Source: Pseudomonadota bacterium (lineage in GTDB: Bacteria > Pseudomonadota > Gammaproteobacteria > Burkholderiales > Burkholderiaceae_C). Taken from it: 64,000 bases of DNA. Position 1 is the first letter of the stretch, and each line of letters opens with the position of its first letter. The stretch covers positions 62,001-126,000 of the forward strand of contig JAKOZT010000092.1 of the NCBI GenBank assembly GCA_029779845.1, written 5' to 3'. The position numbers were made by a program, and so were the translations under genes. Shown here in pieces: positions 12,720-20,596 of this stretch. Below the pieces are notes generated by a model that saw only the letters and a program-made list of their open reading frames with translations, did not search any database and had not been told where the DNA came from.

Positions 12720-13214
12720 ATGCGTTGCCGCCTCCTTGCCCTGTCCATCGCCCTCGCCGGCGCCGCCTTCGCCCTGCCCGCCGCCGCGCAGTGGAAGTGG
12801 CGCGGCGCGAACGGCCAGATCCAGTACAGCGACCTGCCGCCGCCGCCGGGCGTGGCGGAGAAGGACATCCTGCAGCGGCCGACCGCCGCGACGCTGCGTG
12901 CGGCGGCGCCTGCCGCTGCGCCGGCCGCGTCGGTCGCGTCGCAGCCCGCCGCCTCCATCGACCCGGAACTCGAAGCCAAGCGCAAGAAGGCCGAGCAGGA
13001 AGCTGCCGCCAAGGCCAAGGAAGAAGAACAGCGCATCGCCGCGGCCAAGGCCGACAACTGCAACCGCGCGCGCGAGCAGCTGCGCACGCTCGAAAGCGGC
13101 ATCCGCATCGCGCGCGTCAACGACAAGGGCGAGCGCGAGGTGCTGGACGACAAGATGCGCGCCGACGAGGTGAAGCGCGCACGCGACGTGGCCGGCGCGA
13201 ACTGCGCGAAGTAA
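12720..13214 (+). CDS. Secreted DUF4124 domain protein with Lys/Ala-rich coiled coil
   Basis: 164 residues. The signal peptide ends ALPAAAQ near residue 24, directly followed by [20 protein letters not shown], the DUF4124 pattern found in many betaproteobacterial periplasmic proteins. A charged coiled-coil helix rich in Lys, Glu and Ala follows (about 80-120), and two Cys residues near 119 and 162 could form a disulfide. The function of DUF4124 is not established. It is divergent from guaB and stands alone. Confidence 0.85.
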   Translation: MRCRLLALSIALAGAAFALPAAAQWKWRGANGQIQYSDLPPPPGVAEKDILQRPTAATLRAAAPAAAPAASVASQPAASIDPELEAKRKKAEQEAAAKAKEEEQRIAAAKADNCNRAREQLRTLESGIRIARVNDKGEREVLDDKMRADEVKRARDVAGANCAK

Positions 13215-13221
13215 GCCTTCT

Positions 13222-13533
13222 TCAGCGGCGCCGCGCCGGCACCGTCTTGCGAAAGCGCTGGCGGCGCGCTTCCTTCGGGTCCACCAGCAAGGGCCGATAG
13301 ATCTCGACGCGGTCGCGCTCGCGCAGCGGGTGCGACGCGGTCTCGACCCTGCCCCACACGCCGAGCCTGGCGCCCGCGAGATCGAGCGTCGGATGCCGCT
13401 GCGCCATGCCGCTGGCGCGGACCGCCTCGATCAGCGTCGCTCCCGCCGGCAGGTCGACGAGCACCTCGTCCACCTCGCCCGCGCGCGGGCTGTAGGCCAC
13501 GCTGACGCGGATGCTGCGCTCAGCGCTCGCCAT
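13222..13533 (-). CDS. rnfH: RnfH-family ubiquitin-fold protein
   Basis: 103 residues of the UPF0125/RnfH family, which adopts a beta-grasp fold. The pattern RVSVAYSPRAGEVDEVLVDL, GATLIEAV, LGVWGR and LRERDRVEIYRPL is typical, ending in an Arg-rich tail DPKEARRQRFRK. The cellular role is unclear despite the name from the Rnf complex. The start overlaps the end of ratA by 14 bases, the standard ratA–rnfH arrangement in proteobacteria. Confidence 0.9.
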   Translation of the reverse strand: MASAERSIRVSVAYSPRAGEVDEVLVDLPAGATLIEAVRASGMAQRHPTLDLAGARLGVWGRVETASHPLRERDRVEIYRPLLVDPKEARRQRFRKTVPARRR

Positions 13534-13975
13534 AGACCTCCTCCGCGCGGCGCACGAAGGAGTCGACGAAGGTGTTGGCGACACGGTCGAACACCGGGCT
13601 GACCACCGTTTCGAGCGCCTTGCTGCTGAAGGCGTAGCGCAGTTCGAACTCAATGCGGCAGGCCTGCGCCGCCTCGTTGCCCGGCATCGCCAGCGGCACG
13701 AAGCGCCACAGCCCGTCGAGCAGCGAGAACGGGCCGTCGACCAGGTCCATCTCCACCGAGGCGTCGGCCGCGTGCGTGTTGCGCGTCGTGAAGGCGTGGC
13801 GCACCCCGGCATAGTGCAGGTGCAGCCGCGCGGTCATGCCGCTGTCGTGCTGCTCGACCACCTCGGCGCGCTCGCACCAGGGCAGGAACTTCGGGTAGTC
13901 GGCGATGCCGGTGACGAGCGTGTACATCTCGTGCGGCGAGTACCACAGCAGGACCGACTTCTTCACGTGCTTCAT
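13520..13975 (-). CDS. ratA: RatA/PasT-type START-domain protein (Coq10-like)
   Basis: 151 residues. The START/SRPBCC fold is recognised by [38 protein letters not shown] and the C-terminal helix [18 protein letters not shown]. Members were described in E. coli as RatA/PasT, a proposed ribosome-associated toxin, but the fold matches Coq10 and a role in ubiquinone handling is likely. It is divergent from smpB, and its ATG is part of an 18-bp palindrome that probably forms both promoters. Confidence 0.9.
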   Translation of the reverse strand: MKHVKKSVLLWYSPHEMYTLVTGIADYPKFLPWCERAEVVEQHDSGMTARLHLHYAGVRHAFTTRNTHAADASVEMDLVDGPFSLLDGLWRFVPLAMPGNEAAQACRIEFELRYAFSSKALETVVSPVFDRVANTFVDSFVRRAEEVYGER

Positions 13976-13992
13976 ACAATCGCGCGATTGTA
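13975..13992. promoter_or_regulatory. 18-bp palindrome forming back-to-back -10 elements (ratA/smpB)
   Basis: The bases TACAATCGCGCGATTGTA are perfectly palindromic, and each end reads TACAAT, a good -10 hexamer, on its own outward strand. On the plus strand this would start transcription near 13987, leaving about 35 bases before smpB. On the minus strand it would start almost at the ratA ATG, giving a nearly leaderless message. Confidence 0.5.
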
Positions 13993-14021
13993 TTGGCGGC
14001 CTTCGGCCTCATCTCGCTCCC

Positions 14022-14486
14022 ATGTCCATCGCCGAAAACCGCCGCGCCCGCTACGACTACCACATCGAGGAGCGCTTCGAGGCCGGCATCGTGCTCGAAG
14101 GCTGGGAGATCAAGGCCATCCGCGCCGGCCAGGTTCAGCTGACCGACGGCTACGTGGTGATCCGCGACGGCGAGCTGCAGCTGATCGGCTGCCGCATCAA
14201 CGCGCTGCGCAGCGCCTCGACGCACGTGCACCCCGAGGCCGACCGCACCAAGAAGCTGTTGATGCACAAGGAGCAGATCCGCCGCCTGATCGGCAAGGTC
14301 GAGCAGAAGGGCTTCACGCTGGTGCCGCTGGACCTGCACTACAAGGGCGGGCGCGTGAAGGTCGAGATCGCGCTGGCCAAGGGCAAGGCCGAGCACGACA
14401 AGCGCGACAGCGAGAAGAAGAAGGACTGGGAGCGGGAAAAGGGCCGGCTGATGAGACAGAAGGTCTCATCAGGCCCGAAGGGCTGA
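14022..14486 (+). CDS. smpB: SsrA-binding protein
   Basis: 154 residues. The OB-fold core is intact: [59 protein letters not shown] and [15 protein letters not shown]. It binds tmRNA and brings it to stalled ribosomes for trans-translation. The basic tail that mimics a codon-anticodon pair reads [10 protein letters not shown], then the protein ends KVSSGPKG. An older ending, GRLMRHKVSTKA, still lies downstream at 14526-14565, out of frame, because of an 85-bp duplication or insertion. The functional part of the tail is retained. Confidence 0.96.
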   Translation: MSIAENRRARYDYHIEERFEAGIVLEGWEIKAIRAGQVQLTDGYVVIRDGELQLIGCRINALRSASTHVHPEADRTKKLLMHKEQIRRLIGKVEQKGFTLVPLDLHYKGGRVKVEIALAKGKAEHDKRDSEKKKDWEREKGRLMRQKVSSGPKG

Positions 14487-14538
14487 GCCGCGAAGCGGCG
14501 CACGGCACTTTCGCCGCAGGCAGAAGGGCCGGCTGATG
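14439..14538 (+). repeat. 15-bp direct repeat bounding an 85-bp insertion at the end of smpB
   Basis: AAGGGCCGGCTGATG occurs at 14439-14453 and again at 14524-14538, exactly 85 bases apart. Beyond the exact repeat the following 20 bases are still similar (about 13 matches). The second copy encodes what looks like the original smpB terminus. The unit between contains GC-rich inverted stretches. Confidence 0.7.
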
Positions 14539-14550
14539 CGGCACAAGGTG

Positions 14551-15747
14551 TCAACGAAGGCCTGAGGCCTTCAAGGCCTGTTCGCAGTCGGCGATAAGGT
14601 CGTCGACACTTTCCAGCCCGATCGAGAAGCGCACCAGCGCGCCCTGCCACGCCGGCCGCTCGCGCATGGGCGCGAGCTGGTACGGGACCGCCAGGCTCAC
14701 CGGCCCCGCCCACGAATAGCCGAGCTTGAACAGGCGCAGCGCGTCGACGAAGGCATCGACGCGTGCCGGCGCGATGGCCGCGTCGAACACCACCGAGAAC
14801 AAGCCTGCCGCGGCGCGGCAATGCGAAACCCAGTGCGCGTGCCCCGGCGAGCCGGGCAGCGCCGGGTGCAGCACCTGCGCCACGCCGGGCTGCGCCGCCC
14901 ACCACTGCGCGAGGAGGCGGCTGGCCTCGTCCTGCGCCGCGTAGCGCAGCGGCAGCGAGGGCAGCGAGCGCAGCACGGCTTCCACGTCGTTCGCGCCCAC
15001 GCCCCAGCCCATGCGCATGTGGGCGAACTTGAGCTTGAGGTGCAGCGCCTCGTCGCGCGTGGTCACCGCGCCCATCAGCACGTCGCCGCCGCCGCTCGGG
15101 TACTTGGTCAGCGCGTGGGCGCTGAGGTCCACCGCCAGGCCCTCGCCGAGATCGAAGGCGTCGAAGGCGATGCCGGCACCCCAGGTGTTGTCCAGCGCCA
15201 CGGTCGCGCCCGGCGCACGTTCGCGCACGCAGCGCACCAGGGCACGCAGGTCGGGGAATTCCATCGTCACCGAGCCGGCCGCTTCCAGCCACACCAGCCG
15301 GGTCGCGGGCGTGATCGCGGCGGCGAGCGCAGCCGCGTCCATCGCGTCGTAGAAGCGGTGCGCGATGCCCCAGCCGGCCAGTTCGTTGCGCGCCAGCTCC
15401 TTGTTCGGGCCGTAGGCGTTGTCGGGGATCAGCACTTCGTCGCCGGACTTCAGCAAGGCCATGTCGGTCAGCGCGATCGAAGCGAGCCCGCTGGGCACCA
15501 GCAGCGTCTGCAGCCCGCCCTCCAGCGTGGCGATGCGCTCTTCGAGCGTGAAGGTGGTCGGCGTGCCGTGCAGTCCGTAGGTGTAGCCGGCCTTGCTCTT
15601 CCAGTTGCGCGCGCGCAGCGCGGCCACGTTCGGGAAGATCACCGTCGAGGCCTTGTGCACCGCCGGCTGCGGCGCCTCGAAGCCTTCCGGCGCGCGGTAG
15701 GCGTGGTGGATCAGCGCGGTCGCGGGGTCGGATTTTTTCGTCGTCAT
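14551..15747 (-). CDS. metC: Cystathionine beta-lyase (PLP-dependent)
   Basis: 398 residues of the Cys/Met-metabolism PLP family. TYGLHGTPTTFTLEERIATLEGG is split here as the phosphate-binding region near residue 55; GLASIALTDMALLKSGDEVLI follows, then VALDNTWGAGIAF and the PLP-lysine context SAHALTKYPSGGGDVLMG near residue 205. The form matches cystathionine beta-lyases (cleavage of cystathionine to homocysteine) rather than gamma-synthases, but related lyases cannot be excluded. It follows rimO on the same strand by five bases and ends tail to tail with smpB. Confidence 0.9.
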   Translation of the reverse strand: MTTKKSDPATALIHHAYRAPEGFEAPQPAVHKASTVIFPNVAALRARNWKSKAGYTYGLHGTPTTFTLEERIATLEGGLQTLLVPSGLASIALTDMALLKSGDEVLIPDNAYGPNKELARNELAGWGIAHRFYDAMDAAALAAAITPATRLVWLEAAGSVTMEFPDLRALVRCVRERAPGATVALDNTWGAGIAFDAFDLGEGLAVDLSAHALTKYPSGGGDVLMGAVTTRDEALHLKLKFAHMRMGWGVGANDVEAVLRSLPSLPLRYAAQDEASRLLAQWWAAQPGVAQVLHPALPGSPGHAHWVSHCRAAAGLFSVVFDAAIAPARVDAFVDALRLFKLGYSWAGPVSLAVPYQLAPMRERPAWQGALVRFSIGLESVDDLIADCEQALKASGLR

Positions 15748-15752
15748 GATGT

Positions 15753-17126
15753 TCAGAGCGCCACGCCCACCAGATCGTGCCCCTCGGCGGCGACGATGCG
15801 CGCGCGCGTGAACTCGCCCACCTTCAGGGTCTTGGACGCCTTCTCCGGCGGCAGCAGGCGCACGCGGCCGTCGATCTCGGGCGCGTCGGCGTAGCTGCGC
15901 CCCACCCCGCCGCGCCGGCCGAGCGCGGGCGCTTCGTCGACCAGCACCTGCATGGTCGCGCCGACTCGCGCGGCGAGCTTGCGCGTCGACACCTCCTCGG
16001 CCACCGCCATGAAACGCGCGCGGCGTTCCTCGCGCAGCTCGGGCGCGAGCATGCCGGGCAGTTCGTTGGCGGTGGCGCCTTCCACCGGCGAGTAGGCGAA
16101 GCAGCCGGCGCGGTCGATCTTCGCCTCGCGCACGAAATCGAGCAGGTGCTCGAACTCGTCTGCCGTCTCGCCCGGGAAGCCGGCGATGAAGGTGCTGCGT
16201 ACCACCAGCGCCGGGCAGGCCTCGCGCCAGCGCTGCAGCCGCTCGAGGTTCTTCTCGCCGCTGGCCGGGCGCTTCATGCGCCTGAGCACCTCGGGATGCG
16301 AATGCTGGAAGGGCACGTCGAGGTAGGGCAGGATGCGGCCCGAGGCCATCAGCGGCAGGATCTCGTCGACGTGCGGGTACGGGTAGACGTAGTGCAGCCG
16401 CACCCAGGCGCCGTGCCGCTCGGCCAGCGCGGCGAGCTGCTCGCACAGCTCGGTCATGCGCGTCCTGACGGGCTTGCCGTCCCAGAAGCCGGTGCGGTAC
16501 TTCACGTCGACGCCGTAGGCCGAGGTGTCCTGGCTGATCACCAGCAGTTCCTTGACGCCCGACTCGAACAGGCGCTGCGCCTCGGAGAGCACCTCGCCCA
16601 CCGGGCGCGAGACCAGGTCGCCGCGCATGCTCGGGATGATGCAGAACGTGCAGCGGTGGTTGCAGCCCTCGCTGATCTTGAGATAGGCGTAGTGCCTGGG
16701 CGTCAGCTTGACGCCCTGCGCCGGCACCAGGTCGACGAAGGGATCGTGCGGCTTGGGCACGTGCACGTGCACCGCGTCCATCACCTGCTGCGTGGCGTGC
16801 GGGCCGGTGACGGCGAGCACGCTGGGGTGCATCTGCCGCACCAGGTTGCCGCCGCCCTCGCCGGCCTTGGCCCCGAGGCAGCCGGTGACGATCACCTTGC
16901 CGTTCTCGGCCAGCGCCTCGCCGATGGTGTCCAGGCTCTCCTTCACCGCATCGTCGATGAAGCCGCAGGTGTTGACGATCACCAGGTCGGCGCCGGCGAA
17001 GGTCTTGGAGGTGTCGTAGCCCTCGGCGCGCAGCTGCGTGAGGATCAGCTCGGAGTCGGTCAGCGCCTTGGGACAGCCGAGGGAGACGAAGCCGATCTTG
17101 GGCGTTGTGGTGGGAGCGTCGGTCAT
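15753..17126 (-). CDS. rimO: Ribosomal protein S12 methylthiotransferase
   Basis: 457 residues. The N-terminal MTTase domain has [12 protein letters not shown] (Cys of the second cluster), [11 protein letters not shown] and [10 protein letters not shown]. The radical-SAM domain carries the CxxxCxxC motif as [18 protein letters not shown], and a TRAM-like domain ends the protein (TMQVLVDEA). These three Cys pairs plus SLGCPK identify RimO rather than MiaB. It methylthiolates the conserved Asp of S12. The start [20 protein letters not shown] is chosen because upstream in-frame residues are unlike the family. Confidence 0.97.
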   Translation of the reverse strand: MTDAPTTTPKIGFVSLGCPKALTDSELILTQLRAEGYDTSKTFAGADLVIVNTCGFIDDAVKESLDTIGEALAENGKVIVTGCLGAKAGEGGGNLVRQMHPSVLAVTGPHATQQVMDAVHVHVPKPHDPFVDLVPAQGVKLTPRHYAYLKISEGCNHRCTFCIIPSMRGDLVSRPVGEVLSEAQRLFESGVKELLVISQDTSAYGVDVKYRTGFWDGKPVRTRMTELCEQLAALAERHGAWVRLHYVYPYPHVDEILPLMASGRILPYLDVPFQHSHPEVLRRMKRPASGEKNLERLQRWREACPALVVRSTFIAGFPGETADEFEHLLDFVREAKIDRAGCFAYSPVEGATANELPGMLAPELREERRARFMAVAEEVSTRKLAARVGATMQVLVDEAPALGRRGGVGRSYADAPEIDGRVRLLPPEKASKTLKVGEFTRARIVAAEGHDLVGVAL

Positions 17127-17160
17127 CTCGCGATTTTCACCGATGCCTCCCTCGCACGCC

Positions 17161-17183
17161 TCTTGCAAGAATGTCCCCGGGGA
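17161..17183. promoter_or_regulatory. Two adjacent 10-bp palindromes before the SARP-type regulator
   Basis: TCTTGCAAGA (17161-17170) and TCCCCGGGGA (17174-17183) are each perfect palindromes, lying between rimO and the divergent regulator gene within 40 bases of its start codon. They could be operator half-sites for autoregulation. This is inference from symmetry and position only. Confidence 0.35.
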
Positions 17184-17199
17184 ACATCGGGGAGAGACC

Positions 17200-20100
17200 T
17201 TGACGGGAACGCCGCAACGCGAGGAGGCGTCACCGGCCGCATCGGCGGGGCGCTTGTGCCTGATCGGCCTGCCGCACGTGGCGGCCGGCCGCACGCACGC
17301 GCTGGAGCGCAAGGACGCCGCGCTGCTGGCCGTGCTGGCGCTCGACGGGCCGAGCTCGCGCGCGCGGATTGCGCCGCTGCTGTGGCCCGATGCGGAACCG
17401 GCCGCTGCGCGCGGCAACCTGCGTCAGCGCCTGTTCCGGCTGCGCGCCGCGCTCGGCTTCGACGTCGTCGCCGCCGATGCGGCCACGCTGCGCATCGCTT
17501 CGAACGTCGAGGTCGACGTGCACATGCTGCCTCGGCAGTTGGCCGCCGATGCTCAGGCCGGCGCCGGCGAGTTGCTGGGCGCGCACGCCTACGACGACAA
17601 CGAGTCGCTGGCCGAATGGGTCGATCAGGCCCGCGAGGCCTGGCGCAATCGCCGCACCGAGTGGCTGGCGCAGCACGCCAGCGCGCTGGAGACGCGCCGC
17701 GAGATCGCCGCCGCGCTGCCCTACGCGCAGCGCCTGATCGACGAGGAGCCGCAGCTGGAACACGGCCACCGCCGCCTGATGCGCCTGCACTACCTGCGCG
17801 GCGACCGCGCCGCCGCGCTGGCTGCCTACGAACATTGCCGGCGCGTGCTGCACGAGGCGGTCGCCGCCGCGCCGAGCGCCGAAACGGTGCGCCTTGCCGA
17901 ACTGATCGAGCGCAGCGGCACGCTGCCCGAGCCGGGGCCGGCGCCGCGCCCGGTGAGCACGCTGCGCCCGCCGCGGCTGGTGGGCCGCGAAACCGAATGG
18001 CGCCAGCTCGAACGCGGCCTGGCGAGCGCCGGCGTGGTGCTGGTCAGCGGCGAGCCGGGCATCGGCAAGAGCCGGCTGCTCGGCGATCACGTGGCGCATT
18101 GCGATGGCGCCACGCCGCTGGTGGCGGCGCGGCCCGGCGACGAGGGCATCCCCTATGCGGCGCTGACGCGGCTGCTGCGCGCCGCCGGCTCGGAGGGCGC
18201 CTTGCCCGAGCCGCTCGATGCACGCCGGCTGCTGCGCTCGGCGGCCGAGGTGCTGGCGGCAAGGGGCGGACTGATCGCCCTCGACGATCTGCACTACGCC
18301 GACACCGCCACGCTCGAGCTGCTGCCCGCCCTGGTGGCCGAGACGCGCGCGCGAGGCACACGCTGGCTGCTGGCGGTGCGCGCCGCCGAGGTGCCGGAGG
18401 CGCTGCGCGGCTGGCTCGATGGACAGGACGCGCTGACGCTGCCGCGCGTGCCGCTCGGCCCGCTCACGCCGCAGGGCGTGCGCGCCTTGCTGGAGTCGTT
18501 GCGGATCGAGGGCCTGGACGTCGCGCAATGGGCGCCGGCGCTGGCACGCCACACCGGCGGCAACCCGCTGTTCATCCTCGAGACACTGATCGCGCTGTTC
18601 GACGCGCGCGCCGACGCCGCGGCGCCGCTGCCCGCGCAACTGCCCGCGCCGCCGCAGGTGGGCCAGCTGATCGAGCGCCGCCTCGGCCAGCTTGGCACGG
18701 CCGCGCTGCGGCTCGCGCGGCTGGCCGCGCTGGCCGGTCAGGACTTCGACGCCGCGCTCGCCGCCGACATCCTCGGCCGCCACCCGCTGGACATCGCTGA
18801 CGACTGGCGCGAGCTCGAAGACGCGCAGGTGCTGCGCGACGGCGGCTTCGCGCACGACCTGATCCGCGAGGCGACGCTGCGATCGGTGCCGGAACCGATC
18901 GCGCGCTTGCTGCATGCGCAGATCGCGCAGCGGCTGGAAGGGCACGGCGGCGCGCCGGCGCGCATCGCTGCGCATTGGCGGGCCGCCGGACGCTGGACCG
19001 AAGCAGCGGCGCAATACCTCGCCGCCGCGGCAACGGCACAACGCGCCTCGCAGCGCCGCCTCGAAGCCGAACTGCTGGCGAGCGCCGCCGAATGCAGCGC
19101 GCACGCCGGCGATCGTGCGGGCGAGTTCTCTGCGCGCGAACGGCTCTTCCATGCACTGCGCTATGTCGCCCGCTTCGACGCGCAGGCCGCTGCCGTCGAT
19201 GCCCTGGCCGCGCTGGCCGGCACGCCGGCCGAGCGCGCCGCAATGCTCGAAGCGCGCGCGACGCTCGCGAGCGACGACCAGCAGGACCAGGCCTGCCTCG
19301 ATGCGGCACGCGAGGCCGGAGCACTGGCGCGCAACAGCGGCGACCGCGCACGCGCGCTGTCGGTGGTGCGGCTCGAAGCGCGTGCCCTGGCAAGGATGAA
19401 CCGCGCCGCCGAAGCGATCGAGCTGCTGAGCCGGCATGCCGACGAAGCACGGGGATGGCGCGACGGCGTGCTCGGCGCGCGCGTGCTGTCGGACCTGGGC
19501 GCCACGCTCGTCATCTGCGATCGCAATGCCGATGCAATGCCTTTGCTCGACGACGCGCTCGTCGTTGCGCGGGCGCTCGACGATCACGGCCTGACGCTGG
19601 AAATTCTTCAGCATCGCGCATGGGCGTGGGCCAACCTCGGCGAGACGCGGCGCGCCATCGCCGCGTATGAGCAGGCACGCGCGCTGCGCGTGCGCTTCGA
19701 GGCCGACCACGAAGCCTTCGGTATGCACGACACCGGGTTGGCGCGGCACTACAAGGAGCTTGGCCACTTTCGCGAAGCGCTCGAACTGCTCGAAGCGGTG
19801 CGCGCCTGGCAGGCGGCGAGTGGGCGGCAAACCATCTTCACGGTCGCCGATGCCGAACTGGCCAACTGCTGGCTGTGGCTGGGCCAGACCGCGCGTGCCG
19901 CCGGTGCCCTGCGCGACCCGGCCGCCGACGCCGCGCCGACGGTGCACGCCGCTCATCTGGTGGCACGAGCCCGCATCGCACTGGCCCAGCAGCAGCCGGC
20001 CGTCGAATTGCTGCGGCGGGCGTACCGCCTGTGCGAAGCCGAGGGCCGCGCCTACTACCGCCTGTCGGTGAGCGCCGAACTGAGCCGGGCGCTGCCGCCC

Positions 20101-20514
20101 GACGAAGCCGCCGCACTGGCACTGGCGGCGCTGGAAGAAAGCCGCCGGATCGGCCTGCACATCATGACCATCACGCTGACGGTGCGGGCCGCCGATGCGC
20201 TGCGCCGTGCGGGGCGGTGCGCCGATGCGCTGCCGCTGGCGCGACAGATCGTCGCCGAATTCGAGCGCTGGTCATCGGTTGCCCTCTACGGCCCCGAATA
20301 CGCCTGGATCGCATGGCGCTGCCTCGAAGCCGCCGGGGACGGCGCCGCCGACGAAGCGTTGCGAAGGGGCATCGAGTGGATCGCGAGCACCCTGCCCCAC
20401 GTTCCCGCCGAGTTCCGCGAGAGCTTCCTGCACCGCAACCCCGTCAACTTCGCGCTGCGCGCCGCCGCCGCGCGCCGCTTCGGCCCTGATGCCCTCGCGG
20501 GGATGACGGCGTAA
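17200..20514 (+). CDS. SARP/BTAD-type transcriptional regulator with AAA ATPase and TPR region
   Basis: 1104 residues from a TTG with GGGGAG five bases upstream; an in-frame ATG at 17143 lacks such a site. Residues 15-105 form a winged-helix of the OmpR/SARP kind ([30 protein letters not shown] split here; [14 protein letters not shown]). Residues 130-240 form the bacterial transcriptional activation domain. An NTPase domain follows with Walker A GEPGIGKS (284-291) and Walker [12 protein letters not shown] near 350. The remaining 600 residues are helical repeats of TPR type. No LuxR helix-turn-helix ends the protein. Such ATPase regulators respond to ligands or protein partners. The lipoprotein gene 82 bases downstream is the likely target. 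Confidence 0.85.
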   Translation: MTGTPQREEASPAASAGRLCLIGLPHVAAGRTHALERKDAALLAVLALDGPSSRARIAPLLWPDAEPAAARGNLRQRLFRLRAALGFDVVAADAATLRIASNVEVDVHMLPRQLAADAQAGAGELLGAHAYDDNESLAEWVDQAREAWRNRRTEWLAQHASALETRREIAAALPYAQRLIDEEPQLEHGHRRLMRLHYLRGDRAAALAAYEHCRRVLHEAVAAAPSAETVRLAELIERSGTLPEPGPAPRPVSTLRPPRLVGRETEWRQLERGLASAGVVLVSGEPGIGKSRLLGDHVAHCDGATPLVAARPGDEGIPYAALTRLLRAAGSEGALPEPLDARRLLRSAAEVLAARGGLIALDDLHYADTATLELLPALVAETRARGTRWLLAVRAAEVPEALRGWLDGQDALTLPRVPLGPLTPQGVRALLESLRIEGLDVAQWAPALARHTGGNPLFILETLIALFDARADAAAPLPAQLPAPPQVGQLIERRLGQLGTAALRLARLAALAGQDFDAALAADILGRHPLDIADDWRELEDAQVLRDGGFAHDLIREATLRSVPEPIARLLHAQIAQRLEGHGGAPARIAAHWRAAGRWTEAAAQYLAAAATAQRASQRRLEAELLASAAECSAHAGDRAGEFSARERLFHALRYVARFDAQAAAVDALAALAGTPAERAAMLEARATLASDDQQDQACLDAAREAGALARNSGDRARALSVVRLEARALARMNRAAEAIELLSRHADEARGWRDGVLGARVLSDLGATLVICDRNADAMPLLDDALVVARALDDHGLTLEILQHRAWAWANLGETRRAIAAYEQARALRVRFEADHEAFGMHDTGLARHYKELGHFREALELLEAVRAWQAASGRQTIFTVADAELANCWLWLGQTARAAGALRDPAADAAPTVHAAHLVARARIALAQQQPAVELLRRAYRLCEAEGRAYYRLSVSAELSRALPPDEAAALALAALEESRRIGLHIMTITLTVRAADALRRAGRCADALPLARQIVAEFERWSSVALYGPEYAWIAWRCLEAAGDGAADEALRRGIEWIASTLPHVPAEFRESFLHRNPVNFALRAAAARRFGPDALAGMTA

Positions 20515-20596
20515 CGCGCCAGGAACGCACCCCTTTCTAGCGTGGTGTCCGAGCCGGTCCGTGGGGGATCGGCATTTCCCGAGCGGGGGAGACACC

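Noticed and set aside
17038-17199. A longer N-terminus for the SARP-type regulator reaching into rimO.
   Set aside because: It would overlap the rimO start, lacks a ribosome-binding site and adds residues unlike the family; the TTG at 17200 has GGGGAG at good distance.
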